Shown here piece after piece: positions 1 to 8,366 of a stretch of DNA of 64,000 nt. The number at the start of each line of letters is the position of its first letter. Position 1 is the stretch's first letter. The stretch is from assembly GCF_005771405.1 (NCBI RefSeq), contig NZ_VAUA01000001.1, positions 186,001 through 250,000 of the forward strand. The letters run 5' to 3'. Made by a program: the position numbers and the translations under genes. The DNA is from Parasedimentitalea maritima (GTDB lineage: Bacteria; Pseudomonadota; Alphaproteobacteria; Rhodobacterales; Rhodobacteraceae). The notes beneath the pieces are model-generated. The model was not told the origin of the DNA. It worked only from the letters and a program-made list of their open reading frames with translations, and did no database searches.

Positions 1-837
1 GATGATGCCATCAACGCCCGACTGTAGCTCAGCACGCAGGAGATCCATGTCGTTGATCGTCCATGTCATTACTTTTAGCCCCTGTTCCTGCGCTTGCACT
101 AGGCATTCGCGGTCAAGGTCTCGAAAGTGAGGGCTCCAGATCGCCGCGCCTGATTGGCTCAGAAGCTCTGGAAGAGCTGCAAACTCAGGATCAAGACCAT
201 CCAGCCAGGGTGAGCCGGGGAACAGGGTACCATCCGCGTGCGTGCTGCGGTTGAGAGACAGATGAGAACGGCGCAGCTGCGGATAGTTGCGCGCGGCGGC
301 TGACAGAATCTGCCAGTTAAAGGCATGCAGATAGCTTTGTTCGACCATGTCATGGCGCTGCAATTCATCAGCAACAATCTGGACAAAGGTATCCGCAGAG
401 ACTTGGTCACTCGCAGTGGGGCTGTGTTTCAGCTCAACCAGCAACTCGACCTCAGGAGAGTGGTCTTTCACAAGCAACAGGAATTCGGTCAGGGTTGGAA
501 TGCGGCAGTTGGGTAGGACCGCCTGATGTGGAGTCTTTCGGGCGCTATCACTGCCGGGGCGAATGCCGCCCACATCAAACTGTCGCAATTCCTCAAGCGT
601 GAGCGCGCTGATAGCCGGGCCCTCATCCTGCAGCCATTCACCTGCACTGTTGCGGGTGGTGTCACCTGACAGGCGAGGGTTGTGAGTGACCACTGGAATG
701 CCGTCACGGGTCAGCAGCAAATCAAGCTCCAGACCATCGGCCCCTGTGTCTATTGCATACTGAAAACCTTCTAGGGTGTTTTCGGGCAGGGCAACCGGGG
801 CACCTCGGTGACCAAAAACTTTTGGCATTGCGGTCAT
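1..837 (-). CDS. ugpQ: Glycerophosphodiester phosphodiesterase (partial, C-terminus outside window)
   Basis: The protein begins MTAMPKVFGHRGAPVALPEN, the HRGA...PENT signature of the GDPD TIM barrel, followed by GADGLELDLLLTRDG, which carries the metal-binding E-x-D pair, and HNPRL. Family role: hydrolysis of glycerophosphodiesters to glycerol-3-phosphate and an alcohol, in the cytosol when encoded with ugp. The start codon overlaps the ugpC stop as ATGA, so it is the last gene of ugpBAECQ. The reading frame stays open to base 1 (279 codons seen); the end lies outside the window. The operon position fits UgpQ better than periplasmic GlpQ, and no signal peptide is visible. Confidence 0.93.
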   Translation of the reverse strand, partial: MTAMPKVFGHRGAPVALPENTLEGFQYAIDTGADGLELDLLLTRDGIPVVTHNPRLSGDTTRNSAGEWLQDEGPAISALTLEELRQFDVGGIRPGSDSARKTPHQAVLPNCRIPTLTEFLLLVKDHSPEVELLVELKHSPTASDQVSADTFVQIVADELQRHDMVEQSYLHAFNWQILSAAARNYPQLRRSHLSLNRSTHADGTLFPGSPWLDGLDPEFAALPELLSQSGAAIWSPHFRDLDRECLVQAQEQGLKVMTWTINDMDLLRAELQSGVDGII

Positions 838-1925
838 TGGTTGTCCCAGTTCAATCGCTGACCGGTGGTGCCGTCAAATAGATGGATCTGATCCCGACCA
901 CAGCTAAGTGCAATACTGTCGCCGCTGTCACGTGCCTGCACGCCGTTTAGGCGAACTGCCAGTGGTGATTGCGAACCGGCAAGGGTTCCATGAACCACAG
1001 TATCAGCCCCTAATTGTTCGATGAACCCAACCGAGAGTTCAATCCGTGTCTCTCCGGCTGTGTTTTGATGCAGATGCTCGGGGCGGATGCCGATGGCGAT
1101 TTGGTTGCCCGCTGCAGCAGGCAATTCGGCCCCAAAGTCAATCTGGTGACTGCCATTCAGCTGCAAACTGCGGCGGTCAGAGCTGACGGTGCCATCCAAA
1201 ACGTTCATTGATGGGCTGCCGATGAAGTCCGCAACAAAGCGAGAGGCGGGGCGCAGGTAAAGATCCATCGGCGTGCCGATTTGTTCAACCTTGCCGTTGC
1301 TCATGATGATAATCCGATCCGCCAGGCTCATGGCTTCGACTTGATCATGCGTAACGTAAACAAACGTGGCGCCCAGTCGTTTGTGCAGTGCTTTTAGTTC
1401 GGCGCGTAGCTGGGTGCGGAGTTTTGCATCAAGGTTCGACAGAGGTTCGTCGAACAGAAAAACCTTAGGATCGCGAACAATGGCACGACCCATGGCAACC
1501 CGCTGGCGTTGGCCACCAGACAGATTGGCGGGCTTACGATCCAGAAATTCTTCAAGTCGCAGGGTGCGGGCTGCTTCAGCAATGCGTTCTGCGATTTGCG
1601 CTTTGGGTAGGCCTTCGTTTTTCAGGCCATATTCCATGTTTCCGCGGACCGACATATGCGGGTAAAGCGCGTAGTTCTGGAACACCATGGCGATGTCACG
1701 TTCGCCGGGTTCCAGGTCATTTACGCGACGGTCGTCGATTTGTAGATCGCCCGAAGTGATGCCTTCCAGACCGGCGATCATGCGCAGGATTGTGGACTTG
1801 CCACAACCGGATGGACCGACCAGTACGATGAACTCGCCATCGGCAATATCGACGTTGACGTCGGAAACTGCAGTCACACCGCCCGGGTACACTTTGCCCA
1901 GAGAATTGATGCTTAGAGTGGCCAT
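834..1925 (-). CDS. ugpC: sn-glycerol-3-phosphate ABC transporter ATP-binding protein
   Basis: 363 residues. Walker A GPSGCGKST lies at 37-45, the Q-loop at about 83 (VFQNYALYPH), signature LSGGQRQRV at 135-143, Walker B VFLFDEP at 155-161 and the H-loop in VYVTHDQ near 193. A C-terminal TOBE-like regulatory domain follows, as in the MalK/UgpC subfamily. It powers the importer formed with UgpA, UgpE and UgpB. The start lies next to the ugpE stop with no spacer. MalK-type ATPases are similar across sugars, so the glycerol-3-phosphate assignment rests on the neighbours, mainly ugpQ and the binding protein. Confidence 0.93.
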   Translation of the reverse strand: MATLSINSLGKVYPGGVTAVSDVNVDIADGEFIVLVGPSGCGKSTILRMIAGLEGITSGDLQIDDRRVNDLEPGERDIAMVFQNYALYPHMSVRGNMEYGLKNEGLPKAQIAERIAEAARTLRLEEFLDRKPANLSGGQRQRVAMGRAIVRDPKVFLFDEPLSNLDAKLRTQLRAELKALHKRLGATFVYVTHDQVEAMSLADRIIIMSNGKVEQIGTPMDLYLRPASRFVADFIGSPSMNVLDGTVSSDRRSLQLNGSHQIDFGAELPAAAGNQIAIGIRPEHLHQNTAGETRIELSVGFIEQLGADTVVHGTLAGSQSPLAVRLNGVQARDSGDSIALSCGRDQIHLFDGTTGQRLNWDNQ

Positions 1926-2774
1926 TTATTTCTCACTTTCCACCAGCCCTTTGACAAAGAGCTTTTGCATTGCAACGACAACGATAACCGGGGGGATCAT
2001 GGCCAGCACGGCGGTGCCCATGATGTAATGCCAGACCGGCAGGCTTTCGCCCGAGTTCACCATGCGCTGGATGCCCATGACGACGGTATAAAGGCTTTCG
2101 TCGGTTGTGATCAGAAGGGGCCAGAGGTATTGATTCCAGCCGTAGATAAACAGAATGATGAACAAAGCCGCGATATTAGTACGGCTGAGTGGTAGCAGGA
2201 TATCCCAGAAAAACCGCAAAGGGCCTGCACGGTCGATACGCGCAGCCTCGACCAGCTCATCCGGGATCGTCAGGAAAAACTGACGGAACAGGAAGGTGGC
2301 GGTTGCCGACGCGATCAGTGGTACGGTTAGACCTGCATAGGTGTTCAGCATCCCCATTTTCACCACCACATCAAATGTCGGCAGAATGCGGACCTCAACC
2401 GGCAGCATCAAAGTGATGAAGATCATCCAGAAGAAACCCATGCGGAATGGGAACTGAAAATACACGATGGCATAGGCCGAGATGATAGAGATGGCGATTT
2501 TACCGAATGTGATGACCAGCGCCATAATCAGGCTGTTGAACATCATCGAACCGATCGGTACACCGCCGGCTTCGGGCAGGCCTCCAACCAAGAGTTGGCT
2601 GTAGTTTTCCCAAGCACGATCACCAAACCACAGCGGGATCGGAGAACTGCTCAATGCCTCGGGGCCATGGGTTGATGCAACCAATGCCATCCAGACGGGG
2701 AAGCACAGGAACAAGACGCCAATGATCAGCACCGCATGGGTGAGAAAGGTCAGGAAGGGGCGATTTTCAACCAT
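1926..2774 (-). CDS. ugpE: sn-glycerol-3-phosphate ABC transporter permease
   Basis: 282 residues with six predicted membrane helices, the first just after the short N-terminus (residues about 10-30). The EAA loop that contacts the ATPase is visible as EAARIDRAGPLRFFWDILLP near residues 178-197. It is the MalG-like half of the heterodimeric inner-membrane channel. The start overlaps the ugpA stop by one base (TGATG), which indicates translational coupling. The order B-A-E-C-Q is the classical ugp order. Confidence 0.92.
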   Translation of the reverse strand: MVENRPFLTFLTHAVLIIGVLFLCFPVWMALVASTHGPEALSSSPIPLWFGDRAWENYSQLLVGGLPEAGGVPIGSMMFNSLIMALVITFGKIAISIISAYAIVYFQFPFRMGFFWMIFITLMLPVEVRILPTFDVVVKMGMLNTYAGLTVPLIASATATFLFRQFFLTIPDELVEAARIDRAGPLRFFWDILLPLSRTNIAALFIILFIYGWNQYLWPLLITTDESLYTVVMGIQRMVNSGESLPVWHYIMGTAVLAMIPPVIVVVAMQKLFVKGLVESEK

Positions 2775-3655
2775 CAGTACTGCACCTTACGTTCGACAAA
2801 TCGGAATTGGACAAAGGTCATCATGATCACCAGACCCATCAGGATGACCGACTGAGCAGCTGAAGAGCCGTAATCCTGGCCGATAAAGCCTGTGTTGTAG
2901 ACCCGGAACACCAGGATCGATGTTGCATCAACTGGGCCGCCTTCGGTGGTGGCGTGGACCAGCGCAAAAGTGTCAAAGAATGCGTAAACCAAATTGACCA
3001 CCAGCAAGAAAAACGTGGTTGGCGTTAGCAGCGGGAAAACAATGGTCCAGAACCGGCGTACAGGTCCGGCACGGTCAATGGCTGCGGCCTCAATCAAGGA
3101 TTTTGGGATCGATTGCAGCCCGGCGAGGAAGAACAGGAAGTTATAGCTCACCTGCTTCCATGCGGCGGCGACGATCACCAGCAATAGCGCCTGATCCCCA
3201 TTCAAGTAGTGGTTCCAGTCGACACCAACATTTTTCAGCCAATAGGCCACAATGCCCAAGGACGGATTCATCAGGAAGTACCAGATCACACCAGCCAGGG
3301 CAGGGGCCACCGCATAGGGCCAGATCAGCATGGTCCGGTATCCGGTCGCGGCCTTAACCACCCGGTTTGCCGCCACGGCCAGCCCTAGTGAAATCGACAT
3401 CGCCATCACGGCAACCGAGACACCAAAGATCAGTGTGGTTTTGAACGAGCGAAGATAGCTAGGGTCCTCGAACAGTTCGACATAGTTCTGCATCGCAACC
3501 CATTGACGTGAAAAGCCAAACGCATCTTCGATGAAGAAGGAGCTTTCCAGCGCCTGATAGGCTGGCCAGAAGAAGAAAATGAGGGTGATCGCGATCTGCG
3601 GCAGGACCAGTAGATAGGGCAGCAGCCGAGAGCGAAAGACGACACGCTTTTGCAT
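2774..3655 (-). CDS. ugpA: sn-glycerol-3-phosphate ABC transporter permease
   Basis: 293 residues, MalF-like permease with six predicted transmembrane helices. The EAA motif is visible as [20 protein letters not shown] near residues 189-208. It pairs with UgpE in the inner membrane. A 77-base spacer separates it from ugpB and holds a stem-loop with a U-tract, so its transcription is probably lower than that of the binding protein gene. Confidence 0.92.
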   Translation of the reverse strand: MQKRVVFRSRLLPYLLVLPQIAITLIFFFWPAYQALESSFFIEDAFGFSRQWVAMQNYVELFEDPSYLRSFKTTLIFGVSVAVMAMSISLGLAVAANRVVKAATGYRTMLIWPYAVAPALAGVIWYFLMNPSLGIVAYWLKNVGVDWNHYLNGDQALLLVIVAAAWKQVSYNFLFFLAGLQSIPKSLIEAAAIDRAGPVRRFWTIVFPLLTPTTFFLLVVNLVYAFFDTFALVHATTEGGPVDATSILVFRVYNTGFIGQDYGSSAAQSVILMGLVIMMTFVQFRFVERKVQY

Positions 3656-3681
3656 GCGGGGGAACCTTTGGGGGAAGTCTT

Positions 3682-3712
3682 GAAAAATGGGAGGCCCTGC
3701 GTGGGGCCTCCC
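3682..3712 (-). terminator. Stem-loop with U-tract between ugpB and ugpA (attenuator/leaky terminator)
   Basis: On the minus strand GGGAGGCCC and GGGCCTCCC (9-bp perfect stem, 6-base loop) are followed by ATTTTTC. It sits inside the operon just after ugpB. Within ABC operons such hairpins usually protect the upstream mRNA and reduce read-through, giving excess binding protein; that role is inferred here. Confidence 0.7.
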
Positions 3713-3732
3713 GAGCCTGATAATTTAGGCTA

Positions 3733-5046
3733 TCACTTGTTGGCAGCTTCGAACTTGCGCAGTAGCTTATTGCCACGCGCAACCGCTTCGTCCAACGCAG
3801 TCTGAGCGTCTTTCTGACCCGACCAGACAGCCTCCAACTCTTCATTGATGATGTCACGGACCTGCACAAAGTTACCAAAGCGCACACCCTTTGACGCTGG
3901 GGTCGGGGTGTTCAGGCTTAGCTGCTTGATGGCTGTGTCAGTCATAGGATCTGATTCATAGAACTTCTGTTCTTGAGACAGGTCATAGGCAGCGTTGGTG
4001 ATCGGCACATAACCGGTTTCCTGGTGCCAATATGCCTGCTGCTCGGCAGCGGACACAAACTGGAAGAAGTCAGCAACGCAGGCGTATTCGGGTGACTCGT
4101 GACCTTGCAGAACCCACAGGGTTGCGCCGCCAATGATCGAGTTTTGCGGTGCGTCTGCTACAGCTGTATCCAGTGGCAACATGGCCTGACCAAATTCAAA
4201 CTCGGTGATGTCTTTCTTGAAGCCACCATAATAGGCCGAGGAGTTGATCCACAGGGCTGTTTCACCGTTCACAAACTGGGCGCGGCTGTCACCACGGCGT
4301 CCGCCGTAGACAAATGTGCCTTCTTCACCCATGTCAGCAATACGCTGAATGTGGTTTACAACAGCTTCGTTGTTGAAGGTGAATTCGGTTTTCAACGAGG
4401 CAAAACCGTTCTCTTCGGACCCAACCGGAAGGTTGTGCCAGGCCGAGTAGTTTTCGATGTTGGACCAGGACTGCCAGCCAAACGAGAATGGCTTGGTTAC
4501 GCCGCTTTCTTTTAGTGCGCGGGCCGCAACTTCGACTTCATCCCATGTGGTAGGAACGGCAACACCAGCAGCGTCCAGGGCGGTTTTGTTGTACCACAGA
4601 ACCGGAGTTGACGAGTTGAACGGCATCGACAGAAGCTTGTTATCAGTGTCGGTATAGTAGGACACAACGGCGGGCAGGTAGGCCGACTGGTCAAAGTCAA
4701 CGCCGGCGTCTGCCATCAGTTCGTGGACAGGATAAATCGCGCCCTTTTCACCAGCGGCCATCATAGTCGCTGTGCCAACTTCGAACACCTGCACGATGTG
4801 CGGCTGTTCACCGGCGCGGAAGGCCGCGATGGCAGCTGTCATGTTTTCTGTGTAGTTGCCTTTGTAGACAGCGTTGATCTGGCAGCTATCGGAGCCACCG
4901 TTATAGTCTGCAGCAAATTTATCGACGATCTCACCCAGTTGGCCGCCCATGGCATGCCAGAACTGTACTTCGGCCTTGTCAGCCGCAGCAGTGGTAGCAG
5001 CCATGGCAAGAACCGTGGTTGCCGAAAGAATTGATTTCAGTTTCAT
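3733..5046 (-). CDS. ugpB: sn-glycerol-3-phosphate ABC transporter substrate-binding protein
   Basis: 437 residues with a Sec signal peptide (MKLKSILSATTVLAMAATTA, predicted cleavage after A-A-A near 22). The mature protein begins with KAEVQFWHAMGGQLG and contains WSNIENYSAWHN and ASKGVRFGNFVQVRDI, typical of the UgpB branch of family 1 binding proteins. It works in the periplasm and delivers ligand to UgpAE. It is the first gene of the operon and has three palindromic sites upstream (5072-5192). A related ligand such as glycerophosphocholine cannot be excluded. Confidence 0.93.
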   Translation of the reverse strand: MKLKSILSATTVLAMAATTAAADKAEVQFWHAMGGQLGEIVDKFAADYNGGSDSCQINAVYKGNYTENMTAAIAAFRAGEQPHIVQVFEVGTATMMAAGEKGAIYPVHELMADAGVDFDQSAYLPAVVSYYTDTDNKLLSMPFNSSTPVLWYNKTALDAAGVAVPTTWDEVEVAARALKESGVTKPFSFGWQSWSNIENYSAWHNLPVGSEENGFASLKTEFTFNNEAVVNHIQRIADMGEEGTFVYGGRRGDSRAQFVNGETALWINSSAYYGGFKKDITEFEFGQAMLPLDTAVADAPQNSIIGGATLWVLQGHESPEYACVADFFQFVSAAEQQAYWHQETGYVPITNAAYDLSQEQKFYESDPMTDTAIKQLSLNTPTPASKGVRFGNFVQVRDIINEELEAVWSGQKDAQTALDEAVARGNKLLRKFEAANK

Positions 5047-5071
5047 TTCGATCTCCTACGACCGGTACCAC

Positions 5072-5192
5072 GTTCATCTGAACCGCGGTCTGGTCCCCTG
5101 AATTGTAATATGTGTGGGTTCATGTGCCCACTTAAAGCAGCATAGAGCGCTTATGTAACGCTCATATGAATTCACATTGCGTTCAAATGAAC
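5072..5192. promoter_or_regulatory. Three copies of a GTTCA-NN-TGAAC palindrome upstream of ugpB
   Basis: GTTCATCTGAAC at 5072-5083 and GTTCAAATGAAC at 5181-5192 have perfect 5-bp arms. A degenerate copy GCTCATATGAAT lies at 5160-5171. The last two start 21 bp apart, which places them on the same helix face. The first is only 26 bases from the ugpB start, where bound protein could block initiation. No regulator gene is adjacent. The motif is not the E. coli PhoB box. Confidence 0.5.
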
Positions 5193-5194
5193 TT

Positions 5195-5317
5195 TTGAGT
5201 CAACAACGAAGGTGAGGGAGGTCTTGTTTTTTGGTTTGGACTTTTACGGTAAATTGATATTGGTTAATGGCTGTACTTTGATTTGATTCGGTACAATCTA
5301 CGGATGAGTTGACTCAA
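5195..5317. promoter_or_regulatory. Pair of TTGA-N-TCAA palindromes in the divergent control region
   Basis: TTGAGTCAA (5195-5203) and TTGACTCAA (5309-5317) are reverse complements of one another and each is a near-palindrome. They lie 114 bp apart between the ugp and TRAP promoters. The symmetry suggests a dimeric regulator site or looping pair; this is inferred only from the repeat. Confidence 0.3.
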
Positions 5318-5413
5318 TAGAGTTACCATGCAGAGCAATGTATTCGTCATATGCGGTACAAGTGCGCCCCTTCTTGATACAATGATGACTGATACATTGG
5401 TACAATGTGTACC
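5290..5413. promoter_or_regulatory. Cluster of GGTACAA half-sites ending in a 15-bp inverted repeat
   Basis: GGTACA-ATG-TGTACC at 5399-5413 is a perfect 6-bp-arm inverted repeat. Further half-sites are GGTACAAT at 5290, GGTACAA at 5355, GATACAAT at 5376 and GATACATT at 5391. The cluster lies 120-245 bases upstream of the TRAP binding-protein gene, a usual place for an operator of a catabolic regulator, for example of the GntR type. Which protein binds is unknown. Confidence 0.4.
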
Positions 5414-5535
5414 TGTATGGAAAAAGGCTTGGAAGAAACCAATTTTGCGTGCGCTATTCGACCGTTTTGTCAGGGTGCTTGACGGCTAATAGACGATTGA
5501 TAATCATGCCTCCTAATTTACGGGGAGGAAATTTT

Positions 5536-6525
5536 ATGAAACTGACATCAACACTTACGGGTATCGCGCTGGCATTGGGCACTGCGGTGCCAGGTTTTGC
5601 AGCGGATGTGACCGCACGCATTTCACTGCAGCTGCCGCTGAAAAGTCATTTGGGTCAAAACCTTGCGCTGTTCAAGTCCGAGGTCGAAGCAAATTCCAAT
5701 GGTGAAATCGCGGTCGAGATTTATGACAGTGCGCAACTATACAAAGACAAAGAAGTTCCGGCCGCTGTTGGATCTGGTGCAATTGAAATGGGCGTTGCCT
5801 CACTGACTCGTTACGTTGGCGATGTACCTGCAGTGGACGTGTTTTACATGCCGTTCCTGTTCAATTCTGAAGAAAAAGTACGCAAAGCCACCGCGCCGGG
5901 TAGTGATGTGCGTGGGCCAATTGATGCAGCCATTGCAGAAACAGGGTCTACAGTGATGTGGTGGCAGGCCTATGGTGGGGCGATTATGTTGTCCAAGGAT
6001 GGCCCAGTCAAAACACCCGCTGACATGGTTGGAAAGAAAGCGCGCGTATTTGGCAAAACCTTAGGTGATTTTGTCACCTCAACTGGTGGCGCACCGACGC
6101 TGATTTCGGGTTCAGAGCAGTACCTCGCCTATCAGCGCGGTACAGTCGACATTGGTATGACAGGTGTATCTGGTGTTAAATCCCGCAAGCTGTGGGAGGT
6201 TATGGGCACTATCACCGTGACCAATCATGCAGACATTGAATTCATCGTTGTAGCCAATACTGACTGGTGGAATGGTCTGTCTGCAGAGCACCAGAAGGTC
6301 ATGAGTGACGCGGCGCTGATGGCAGAACTGACCGTGCGCAACAAGGTGACTGAAATTGAAGCTGGCGCCTATGCCGCAGCTGAGGAAGCAGGCATGAATG
6401 TCTATCATCCAACAGCTGATGAGATCGACGCATGGAAAGCAGCCTCGGCTTCGGTATATGACGGGTATCGCGCCAAAACTGGCGACCTGGGCGCCCAGAT
6501 CCTGTCGGCAGCAGAACAGTACTAA
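5536..6525 (+). CDS. TRAP transporter substrate-binding protein (DctP family)
   Basis: 329 residues from ATG 5536, chosen because GGGGAGG lies 7-8 bases upstream and a signal peptide (MKLTSTLTGIALALGTAVPG, cleavage after FAA) follows directly; an earlier in-frame ATG would add residues before the signal peptide. The DctP fold is visible in FKSEVEANSNGEIAVEIYDS, AVDVFYMPFLF and GKKARVFGKTLGDFVTSTGG, with a conserved Arg in KARVFG that usually binds the ligand carboxylate. It delivers an organic acid to the DctQM permease. The ligand is not known; the enzyme gene at 8367 suggests a C4-C6 hydroxy- or oxo-acid. Confidence 0.9.
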   Translation: MKLTSTLTGIALALGTAVPGFAADVTARISLQLPLKSHLGQNLALFKSEVEANSNGEIAVEIYDSAQLYKDKEVPAAVGSGAIEMGVASLTRYVGDVPAVDVFYMPFLFNSEEKVRKATAPGSDVRGPIDAAIAETGSTVMWWQAYGGAIMLSKDGPVKTPADMVGKKARVFGKTLGDFVTSTGGAPTLISGSEQYLAYQRGTVDIGMTGVSGVKSRKLWEVMGTITVTNHADIEFIVVANTDWWNGLSAEHQKVMSDAALMAELTVRNKVTEIEAGAYAAAEEAGMNVYHPTADEIDAWKAASASVYDGYRAKTGDLGAQILSAAEQY

Positions 6526-6541
6526 GCTTGAACTAAAGATC

Positions 6542-6572
6542 AGGCCGGACTTAAACATTGGTCCGGCCTTTT
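6542..6572 (+). terminator. Stem-loop with T-tract between dctP-like and dctQ-like genes
   Basis: AGGCCGGAC and GTCCGGCCT form a perfect 9-bp stem with a 10-base loop, followed by TTTT. It lies 16 bases after the binding-protein stop and before the permease genes. It is probably a partial terminator that lets the binding protein exceed the permease. Confidence 0.72.
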
Positions 6573-6601
6573 GCTGTTCAAAATCCGAAAGTTAAAAGAC
6601 T

Positions 6602-7090
6602 ATGTTCAACCGGTTTGTCACCATGCTTGCCTGGCTGGCTGCGATTCTGTTTGTCGTCGCCGGGATCATGCTCACCTACGAAGTTGCGGCACGTTATTTC
6701 TTTGTTAACCCAACGATTTGGGCTGCGGAGTTAAGCCAAGGTTGTTTGATCTGGGGCGCTTTGATCGCCTCCCCTTGGTGCCTGCGGGAGCGGCGACATA
6801 TCCGAATTACCGCTGTGATTGGTCATTTGCCACGATCTGGCCGCATCGTTGCGGATGTTTTTGCTATGGCAGCGGTTGCGGTATTTTCTTCAATTGTAGG
6901 GGCTTACGGCTGGAAGATCTTCCATGAAAGTTTCGTGAGAGGCCGCACTACAGGCTCTATGCTGGACCTGCCGATCTGGATTGTAGAACTGGCCGTGCCT
7001 TTTGGTTTTGCCGTGTTGTTTATTCAGTCTCTAATTGAAGTTTTACGCGCTGCACGAGGAGAAATTGTGGCCGAAGGAGAACATGAATGA
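6602..7090 (+). CDS. TRAP transporter small permease (DctQ family)
   Basis: 162 residues with four predicted membrane helices. The family motif E-L-S-Q-G-C-L-I-W near residues 43-51 and the following charged RERRHIRI loop fit DctQ. Family role: small integral-membrane subunit that joins DctM and the binding protein in Na+-driven import. Its stop overlaps the next start (ATGA at 7087-7090). Confidence 0.9.
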   Translation: MFNRFVTMLAWLAAILFVVAGIMLTYEVAARYFFVNPTIWAAELSQGCLIWGALIASPWCLRERRHIRITAVIGHLPRSGRIVADVFAMAAVAVFSSIVGAYGWKIFHESFVRGRTTGSMLDLPIWIVELAVPFGFAVLFIQSLIEVLRAARGEIVAEGEHE

Positions 7091-8361
7091 TTACCGTATT
7101 CCTGATTCTTCTGGTGCTGTTCTCGCTGCTTCTGTTGGGTGTTCCTGTGGCCTTTGCATTGGGAGGCTTGGGCCTGTCGATGTTGGTCGTTGGTGGGTTT
7201 TCGCCGCTGATGGCGCCGCAGGCCATACTCTCTACGCTGGATGGGTTTATCCTGCTGGCGGTGCCGCTGTTCCTGTTGATGTCAAACGTCTTGCTAAAAG
7301 GTGGAGTGGGGAGAGACCTATACGCGGCAGTACAGGCTTGGGTTGGCCACTGGCCCGGTGGGCTCGCTGTTGCGACCGTGATTTCCTGCGGGTTGTTTGC
7401 GGCTATTTCGGGGTCATCAGTGGCCACTGCAGCCACCATCGGCACCGTAGCTATTCCCGAGATGCTGAAGCGTGGCTACGAAAAGCGCTTTGTTTTTGGC
7501 TTGCTCGCGGCGGGCGGTACTCTGGGCATTCTCATCCCGCCATCGATCCCGATGATCGTTTATGGCTTTGTAACTGAAGAATCGGTGATTGCGCTGTTCC
7601 TGGCTGGTGTCGGGCCAGGCTTGCTGCTGCTGGTGCTGTTTGGCGGCTACGCTATGGTCTATGCGTCAATGCGGGGCATGGGGCGGTCAGAGAAGGCAAG
7701 CTGGCCAGAACGCCGTCACGCGACGCTGCGCGCCTTTCCGTCTATGGCGCTGGCGGCGGTTGTTGTCGCCGGTATCTATGGCGGTGCTTTTACCCCAACC
7801 GAGGCAGCGGCAATTGGCTTTGCTGGCGCTGTGGTGATTACCGTGCTGGTGCTGCGCACACTCTCTTGGCTACAGTTTTGGGAAGCAACCAAAGATGCTA
7901 TGGCCACCACAGTTGCGATCTTGATGATCGTCGCCGGGGCCAAAGTGTTTGGCAAAGCCATCACCCTGTACCGCATTCCTCAGGACATTAGCGCCTTTCT
8001 GTCCGATGCGGTCAGCAGCCCGGTCGGATTCGTGGTGCTGGTGGCGCTGATTCTGCTGGTGATGGGGCTGGTTCTTGAGGCGCTGTCGATGGTGCTGATC
8101 ATGACGCCAGTCCTGTTGCCCGCCGCCATGGGGCTGGGTTTTGACCCGATCTGGTTTGGTATCTTTATGGTGCTGATGGTCGAAGCGGCGTTGATTACTC
8201 CTCCGGTCGGCCTGAACCTCTACGTGATCCAATCGGTAGCCCGTGCAACGCTGGGAGATGTGGCACGCGGTGCGGTACCATTCCTGCTGCTGATGTTCCT
8301 CTGTGTTGTGATCCTGTATTTGGTTCCTGACCTCGCCCTCTACATTCCTTTCAAACTGTGA
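7087..8361 (+). CDS. TRAP transporter large permease (DctM family)
   Basis: 424 residues, about 12 hydrophobic segments. DctM signatures include GVPVAFALGG near the N-terminus, SGSSVATAATIGTVAIPEM and GTLGILIPPSIPMIVYG in the first half, and TPPVGLNLYVIQSVA near the C-terminus. It is the transport channel of the TRAP system and is driven by a sodium gradient in characterised members. It overlaps dctQ by 4 bases and runs directly into the enzyme gene. Confidence 0.93.
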   Translation: MITVFLILLVLFSLLLLGVPVAFALGGLGLSMLVVGGFSPLMAPQAILSTLDGFILLAVPLFLLMSNVLLKGGVGRDLYAAVQAWVGHWPGGLAVATVISCGLFAAISGSSVATAATIGTVAIPEMLKRGYEKRFVFGLLAAGGTLGILIPPSIPMIVYGFVTEESVIALFLAGVGPGLLLLVLFGGYAMVYASMRGMGRSEKASWPERRHATLRAFPSMALAAVVVAGIYGGAFTPTEAAAIGFAGAVVITVLVLRTLSWLQFWEATKDAMATTVAILMIVAGAKVFGKAITLYRIPQDISAFLSDAVSSPVGFVVLVALILLVMGLVLEALSMVLIMTPVLLPAAMGLGFDPIWFGIFMVLMVEAALITPPVGLNLYVIQSVARATLGDVARGAVPFLLLMFLCVVILYLVPDLALYIPFKL

Positions 8362-8366
8362 TTGCC

